In this document: positions 6,477 to 10,198 of the stretch, in pieces
How the letters are laid out: each line of letters opens with the position of its first letter
Position numbering within the stretch: position 1 is the first letter of the stretch
NCBI GenBank assembly: GCA_022729635.1
Contig: DZAU01000069.1
Location: 1-10,198, forward strand
Source: Flavobacterium psychrophilum
GTDB lineage: Bacteria; Bacteroidota; Bacteroidia; Flavobacteriales; Flavobacteriaceae
Direction of reading: 5' to 3'
DNA: 10,198 nucleotides
Notes under the pieces: model-generated
The model's database searches: none
Told to the model about the DNA's origin: nothing
The model's input: the letters and a program-made list of their open reading frames with translations, nothing else
Program-made: the position numbers and the translations under genes

Positions 6477-7934
6477 ATGAAAAGAGCAATTACAGGAATA
6501 CTATTAACACTATCATTTGTTGGTTTTTCACAACAAAAAAACGATAATCAAGCAAAAGGCTATTCTGCTAAAAACAAAAGCGTTACCGTTTATACTACGG
6601 CAGAAAACAGCGATTTGAAACTATCAAAAACCGATACTTATTTTTTTAAAGAAACAGCTCAACCACTAGAAACATTAAGTTGTGTATTTGTAAATCCGAA
6701 TAAAAAATTTCAAACTTTTCTTGGAATAGGAGGTGCTATTACCGATGCCAGTGCAGAAGTTTTCGCAAAATTATCCGATAATAAACAAAAAGAACTGATA
6801 ACAGCCTATTATAATCCCGAAAAAGGAATTGGTTATACATTAGAAAGGACCAACATTCATAGTTGTGATTTTAGTAGCGGAAGTTATACTTATATTGAGG
6901 AAGGAGACAAGGATTTAAAAACGTTCAACATCGAACATGATTTGAAATATAGAATCCCAATGATTAAAAAATCCATCGTTGAAGCGGGTGGAAAACTAAC
7001 ATTTTATGCTAGTCCTTGGAGTCCGCCAGCTTTTATGAAAACTACCGGAATGATGTTGCAAGGGGGTAAATTAAAACCCGAATATTTTCAAGCCTGGGCT
7101 AATTATTACACTAAATTTATTGCCGCTTATCAAAAAGAAGGAATTCCAGTTTGGGGAATTACAGTGCAAAACGAGCCTATGGCAAAACAAAAATGGGAAT
7201 CCTGTATTTATACTGCTGAAGAAGAAAGAGATTTTCTAAAAAATTATCTTGGACCTACTATGCAAAAAGCAGGTTTTGGATCTAAAAAAATAATTGTTTG
7301 GGATCATAACCGAGATTTAATTACCCAAAGAGCTAACACTATTTTTGATGACCCAGAAGCAAGTAAATATGCATGGGGAATTGGATTTCATTGGTATGAA
7401 AACTGGAGCGGCGGCGAACAAATGTATAGTAACATTGCTAAAGTACATGAAATGTATCCTGAAAAGAATATTGTATTTACCGAAGGATGCGTAGAAAAAT
7501 TTGACGCAGCTAAGTACCAATTTTGGGCAAATGGTGAAAAATATGGCGAATCCATGATTAACGATTTCAATAATGGAACTGTTGGTTGGACCGATTGGAA
7601 CATTCTTTTAGACCAAAACGGAGGGCCAAATCATGTAGGTAATTTTTGCTTTGCACCCGTTCACGCTGATGTAAGAACTGATGAATTGATTTACACACCT
7701 TCCTATTATTACATTGGTCATTTTTCAAAATTCATCCGCCCAGAAGCCAAAAGAATAAGCAGTGTTGCCAGCAGAAGCAATTTGTTAACCACATCTTTTG
7801 CAAATATAAATGGAGGAATTGTTACCATTGTGATGAATAAAACTGGTAAGGAAGTAGTTTATAATTTATACGTTGGAAACCAAGCAACCGAAATAAAAAT
7901 CCTGCCTCATGCTATTCAAACATTGGTGTATTAA
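6477..7934 (+). CDS. GH30 family glucosylceramidase-like beta-glucosidase/beta-1,6-glucanase, secreted
   Basis: A 485-residue GH30 enzyme with a cleavable signal peptide (residues 1 to about 19, ending GFSQ), so probably periplasmic. It resembles the glucocerebrosidase branch of GH30: GIGGAITDASAEV, YASPWSPPAFMKTTG, the acid/base in VQNEP (E233), VWDHNRD, GFHWYENW, the nucleophile in FTEGC (E336), VGWTDWNILLDQNGGPNH and the C-terminal YYIGHFSKFIRP. Members of this branch cleave beta-glucosyl or related beta-linked residues, and bacterial ones in glucan loci are commonly beta-1,6-glucan or glucosidase enzymes. It follows the lipoprotein GH30 by 19 bp and precedes the GH3 gene by 17 bp. The difference in anchoring suggests a division of labour: the lipoprotein acts on polymer or large oligosaccharides, this one on imported fragments. 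That division and the exact linkage are inference. All key residues are present and the length is normal for the family. Confidence 0.93.
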   Translation: MKRAITGILLTLSFVGFSQQKNDNQAKGYSAKNKSVTVYTTAENSDLKLSKTDTYFFKETAQPLETLSCVFVNPNKKFQTFLGIGGAITDASAEVFAKLSDNKQKELITAYYNPEKGIGYTLERTNIHSCDFSSGSYTYIEEGDKDLKTFNIEHDLKYRIPMIKKSIVEAGGKLTFYASPWSPPAFMKTTGMMLQGGKLKPEYFQAWANYYTKFIAAYQKEGIPVWGITVQNEPMAKQKWESCIYTAEEERDFLKNYLGPTMQKAGFGSKKIIVWDHNRDLITQRANTIFDDPEASKYAWGIGFHWYENWSGGEQMYSNIAKVHEMYPEKNIVFTEGCVEKFDAAKYQFWANGEKYGESMINDFNNGTVGWTDWNILLDQNGGPNHVGNFCFAPVHADVRTDELIYTPSYYYIGHFSKFIRPEAKRISSVASRSNLLTTSFANINGGIVTIVMNKTGKEVVYNLYVGNQATEIKILPHAIQTLVY

Positions 7935-7951
7935 TTAAATTAAACAATGCG

Positions 7952-10195
7952 ATGAAAACTAAAGCGACAACACTATTTCTATTACTTTCCCTACTTGTAT
8001 TTTCTCAAAATAAAACCATAGACCAAAAAGTAGAGGCTTTGTTAAAGCAAATGACAATCGAAGAAAAAATAGGACAGCTCAATCAATATTCTGGGGATTG
8101 GACAGTAACTGGGCCTGTATCTTTCAAAGGAAATCATAAAGAATTGATTAAAGCTGGTAAAATAGGCTCGATGCTTAATATTCTTGGAACAAAATATACC
8201 AGAGAATATCAAGAAGTGGCTATGCAATCGCGTTTAAAAATACCTTTACTTTTTGGTCAAGATGTAATTCATGGCTACAAAACCACATTCCCAATTCCAC
8301 TTGCAGAAGCGGCTAGTTGGGATTTAGAAGCGATACAACAAGGCGCACATATTGCTGCAACCGAAGCTGCTGCATCAGGAATTCACTGGACATTTGCGCC
8401 AATGGTCGATATTGGTCGCGATCCTCGTTGGGGAAGAGTTATGGAAGGTGCCGGCGAAGATACTTTTTTAGGTTCCAAAATTGCTTATGCCAGAGTAAAA
8501 GGATTTCAAGGCAAAAAATTAGGAAGTACCGATGCTATTATGGCTTGCGCCAAACATTTTGCAGCTTATGGTGCTGCAATTGGTGGAAGAGATTATAATT
8601 CAGTTGATATGAGCGAAAGAATGTTGTGGGAAACCTATTTGCCTCCATTCAAAGCCGCCGTAGATGCTGGTGCAGCAACTTTCATGAACTCTTTTAACGA
8701 TATCAACGGAATTCCGGCAACAGCCAATAAATACATACAAAAAGATATTTTAAAAGGAAAATGGGGCTTCAAAGGATTTGTGGTTTCTGATTGGGGTTCT
8801 ATTGGCGAAATGATAAATCATGGATATTCTAAGGATAAAAAAGAAGCTGCATTTCAGGCAATTACAGCAGGAAATGATATGGATATGGAAAGCAACGCAT
8901 ACTTCGATTATTTAGCCGAATTAGTAAAAGAAAATAAAGTATCTATTGCAACTGTTGATGAAGCTGTGAGCAGGATTCTTCGTAAAAAGTTTGAACTTGG
9001 TTTATTCGATGATCCGTATAAATTTTGCAATCCGGAAAGAGAAAAAGCTGCTTTAAACAATCCAGAACATACTTTGGCATCGAGAGAAATGGCAAGAAAA
9101 AGTATTGTTTTGTTAAAGAATATTCCCATCCATGGCGAGGCAGGAGCGGGTATTTTACCTCTTTCCAAAAATTTAAAGACGATTGCTTTTATTGGTCCAA
9201 TGGTTAAACCAAAAAGAGATAATCATGGTTTTTGGGCAATAGACCTAAAAGAAATTGATAGTACTTATATCGTTTCGCAATGGGAAGGTTTAGAAAGAAA
9301 AGTAGGTAAAAACACTAAATTACTTTATGCCAAAGGATGCGGAATTGAAGACACCAACAAAGCAGGTTTTCAAGAAGCTATTGATGTGGCTAATCAAGCC
9401 GATGTGGTAATCTTAAGTATCGGTGAGCGTTGGAATATGAGTGGTGAAGCCAAAAGTCGTAGTGACATTCATTTGCCTGGTGTTCAGGAAGAATTGGTAA
9501 AAGAATTACAAAAAACAGGTAAACCAATAGTGATATTAATCAATGCGGGACGACCATTAGTTTTTAATTGGATCGCCGATAATATGCCGGCTATAGTTTA
9601 TACCTGGTGGTTAGGTTCCGAAGCAGGAAACGCTATTGCCGATGTGCTTTTTGGAGATTACAATCCTTCCGGTAAATTACCAATGACATTTCCTAAAGAA
9701 ATAGGACAAATACCGGTTTACTACAATCATTATAATACGGGAAGACCGTCTGTAAATGAAAATAAAATCTACACTTCTACTTATATAGACTTGTCTAACA
9801 CACCCAGATTTCCTTTTGGATATGGATTGAGCTACACGACTTTCGAATATTCAAATTTAAAATTATCGAAAAAGAAAATGAAAAGTACCGAGAATCTGGA
9901 AGTTTCCGTGAACATCACAAATACAGGGAAAGTTCAGGGAGAAGAAATAGTACAATTGTATCTCAGAGACAAAGTGGGTTCGGTAGTTCGACCAATAATG
10001 GAACTTAAAGGTTTCGAAAAAATTAAATTAGAGGTTGGCGAAACAAAAACTGTGAAATTTAATATAGATAATGAGTTATTGTCGTTTTATAATTCAAAAT
10101 TAGAATTCCAATCAGAACCGGGCGATTTTGATGTAATGATAGGTTCTTCCTCTGAGGATATCAGGTTGAGGGACACTTTTGAATTAATAAAGTAG
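7952..10195 (+). CDS. bglX: GH3 beta-glucosidase, BglX type, periplasmic
   Basis: A complete 747-residue exo-beta-glucosidase that should release glucose from the non-reducing ends of the glucan oligosaccharides made by the other enzymes. Residues 1-19 are a signal peptide (LFLLLSLLVFSQ). The N-terminal barrel (about 22-350) carries LFGQDVIHGYKTTFPIPL, RDPRWGRVMEGAGEDTFLGS, AKHFAAYGAAIGGRDYN and the nucleophile in VVSDWGS (D280). The alpha/beta sandwich (about 385-600) has the likely acid/base E499 in SGEAKSRSDI and the GRPLVFNW strand. The C-terminal part has FPFGYGLSYTTFEY and a fibronectin III-like domain (about 650-740, with EEIVQLYLRD). Length and motifs match BglX. An atypical loop, IPIHGEAGAGI at residues 391-401, sits between the two catalytic domains. 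The start at 7952 is the one that leads directly into the signal peptide. The stop is TAG at 10193-10195, so the gene is intact. The symbol is given by family resemblance. Confidence 0.95.
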   Translation: MKTKATTLFLLLSLLVFSQNKTIDQKVEALLKQMTIEEKIGQLNQYSGDWTVTGPVSFKGNHKELIKAGKIGSMLNILGTKYTREYQEVAMQSRLKIPLLFGQDVIHGYKTTFPIPLAEAASWDLEAIQQGAHIAATEAAASGIHWTFAPMVDIGRDPRWGRVMEGAGEDTFLGSKIAYARVKGFQGKKLGSTDAIMACAKHFAAYGAAIGGRDYNSVDMSERMLWETYLPPFKAAVDAGAATFMNSFNDINGIPATANKYIQKDILKGKWGFKGFVVSDWGSIGEMINHGYSKDKKEAAFQAITAGNDMDMESNAYFDYLAELVKENKVSIATVDEAVSRILRKKFELGLFDDPYKFCNPEREKAALNNPEHTLASREMARKSIVLLKNIPIHGEAGAGILPLSKNLKTIAFIGPMVKPKRDNHGFWAIDLKEIDSTYIVSQWEGLERKVGKNTKLLYAKGCGIEDTNKAGFQEAIDVANQADVVILSIGERWNMSGEAKSRSDIHLPGVQEELVKELQKTGKPIVILINAGRPLVFNWIADNMPAIVYTWWLGSEAGNAIADVLFGDYNPSGKLPMTFPKEIGQIPVYYNHYNTGRPSVNENKIYTSTYIDLSNTPRFPFGYGLSYTTFEYSNLKLSKKKMKSTENLEVSVNITNTGKVQGEEIVQLYLRDKVGSVVRPIMELKGFEKIKLEVGETKTVKFNIDNELLSFYNSKLEFQSEPGDFDVMIGSSSEDIRLRDTFELIK

Positions 10196-10198
10196 CAT

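Larger units (their letters stand above)
1047..10195 (+). other. Predicted six-gene beta-glucan degradation operon
   Basis: All six genes lie on the + strand with gaps of 17, 15, 6, 19 and 17 bp, and I see no hairpin or promoter-like element between them. The spacers are A/T-rich (for example AAAATC before the GH30 gene at 5006) and lack Shine-Dalgarno sequences, as is common in Bacteroidota. Order: GDPD-GH16, EEP hydrolase, unknown alpha/alpha protein, GH30, GH30, GH3. The last gene ends three bases before the window edge, so the operon may continue. Confidence 0.75.

Noticed and set aside
8317..8598. 93-codon plus-strand open frame inside the GH3 gene
   Set aside because: It is an out-of-frame reading of the GH3 barrel; the Cys/Arg-rich product is typical of a frame shadow.
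8908..9207. Overlapping open frames on both strands around the GH3 domain boundary
   Set aside because: Both lie wholly inside the GH3 coding sequence, which is continuous with intact motifs on either side, so they are shadows and not evidence of a frameshift.
1..10198. CRISPR arrays, tRNA or rRNA genes, insertion sequences, phage genes or a defence system
   Set aside because: No short regularly spaced repeats, tRNA-like folds, transposase motifs or terminal inverted repeats were seen; almost all the sequence is coding for the glycan enzymes described.

Overview
The window looks like part of a polysaccharide utilisation locus (PUL) from a Bacteroidota bacterium, most likely a Flavobacterium-type organism. 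The DNA is AT-rich. Genes are preceded by A-rich spacers without Shine-Dalgarno sequences, start with MK-type signal peptides (two of them lipoproteins) and lie almost back to back on the + strand. The proteins resemble flavobacterial beta-glucan enzymes. The genus is an inference. No SusC/SusD pair, regulator, RNA gene, IS element or CRISPR array is visible.

Layout. Positions 1-960 hold the 3' part of a PKD-like/GH16 laminarinase whose start lies upstream of the window. An 86-bp gap (961-1046) with a small hairpin follows. Six tightly spaced genes (gaps of 6-19 bp) then form one probable operon: a lipoprotein fusing a glycerophosphodiester phosphodiesterase (GDPD) domain to a second GH16 domain (1047-2567); a secreted endonuclease/exonuclease/phosphatase (EEP)-fold hydrolase (2585-3418); a 521-residue secreted protein of unrecognised family, probably an alpha/alpha-barrel (3434-4999); a lipoprotein GH30 (5006-6457); a second, glucocerebrosidase-like GH30 (6477-7934); and a BglX-type GH3 beta-glucosidase (7952-10195). 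There is no gene-free stretch over 300 bp.

How it may work together. GH16 enzymes of this type cut beta-1,3-glucan backbones internally, GH30 enzymes commonly attack beta-1,6 linkages or beta-glucosyl termini, and GH3 releases glucose from the resulting oligosaccharides. The set fits laminarin or a similar beta-1,3/1,6-glucan. The unusual part is a pair of phosphoesterase-type domains inside the operon, one covalently joined to an endo-glucanase. This raises the hypothesis that the target glucan carries phosphodiester substituents, such as the phosphoglycerol or phosphocholine found on some bacterial periplasmic glucans. The two GH16 domains are gapless paralogues at protein and DNA level but carry unrelated N-terminal partners, a clear case of duplication with domain swapping.
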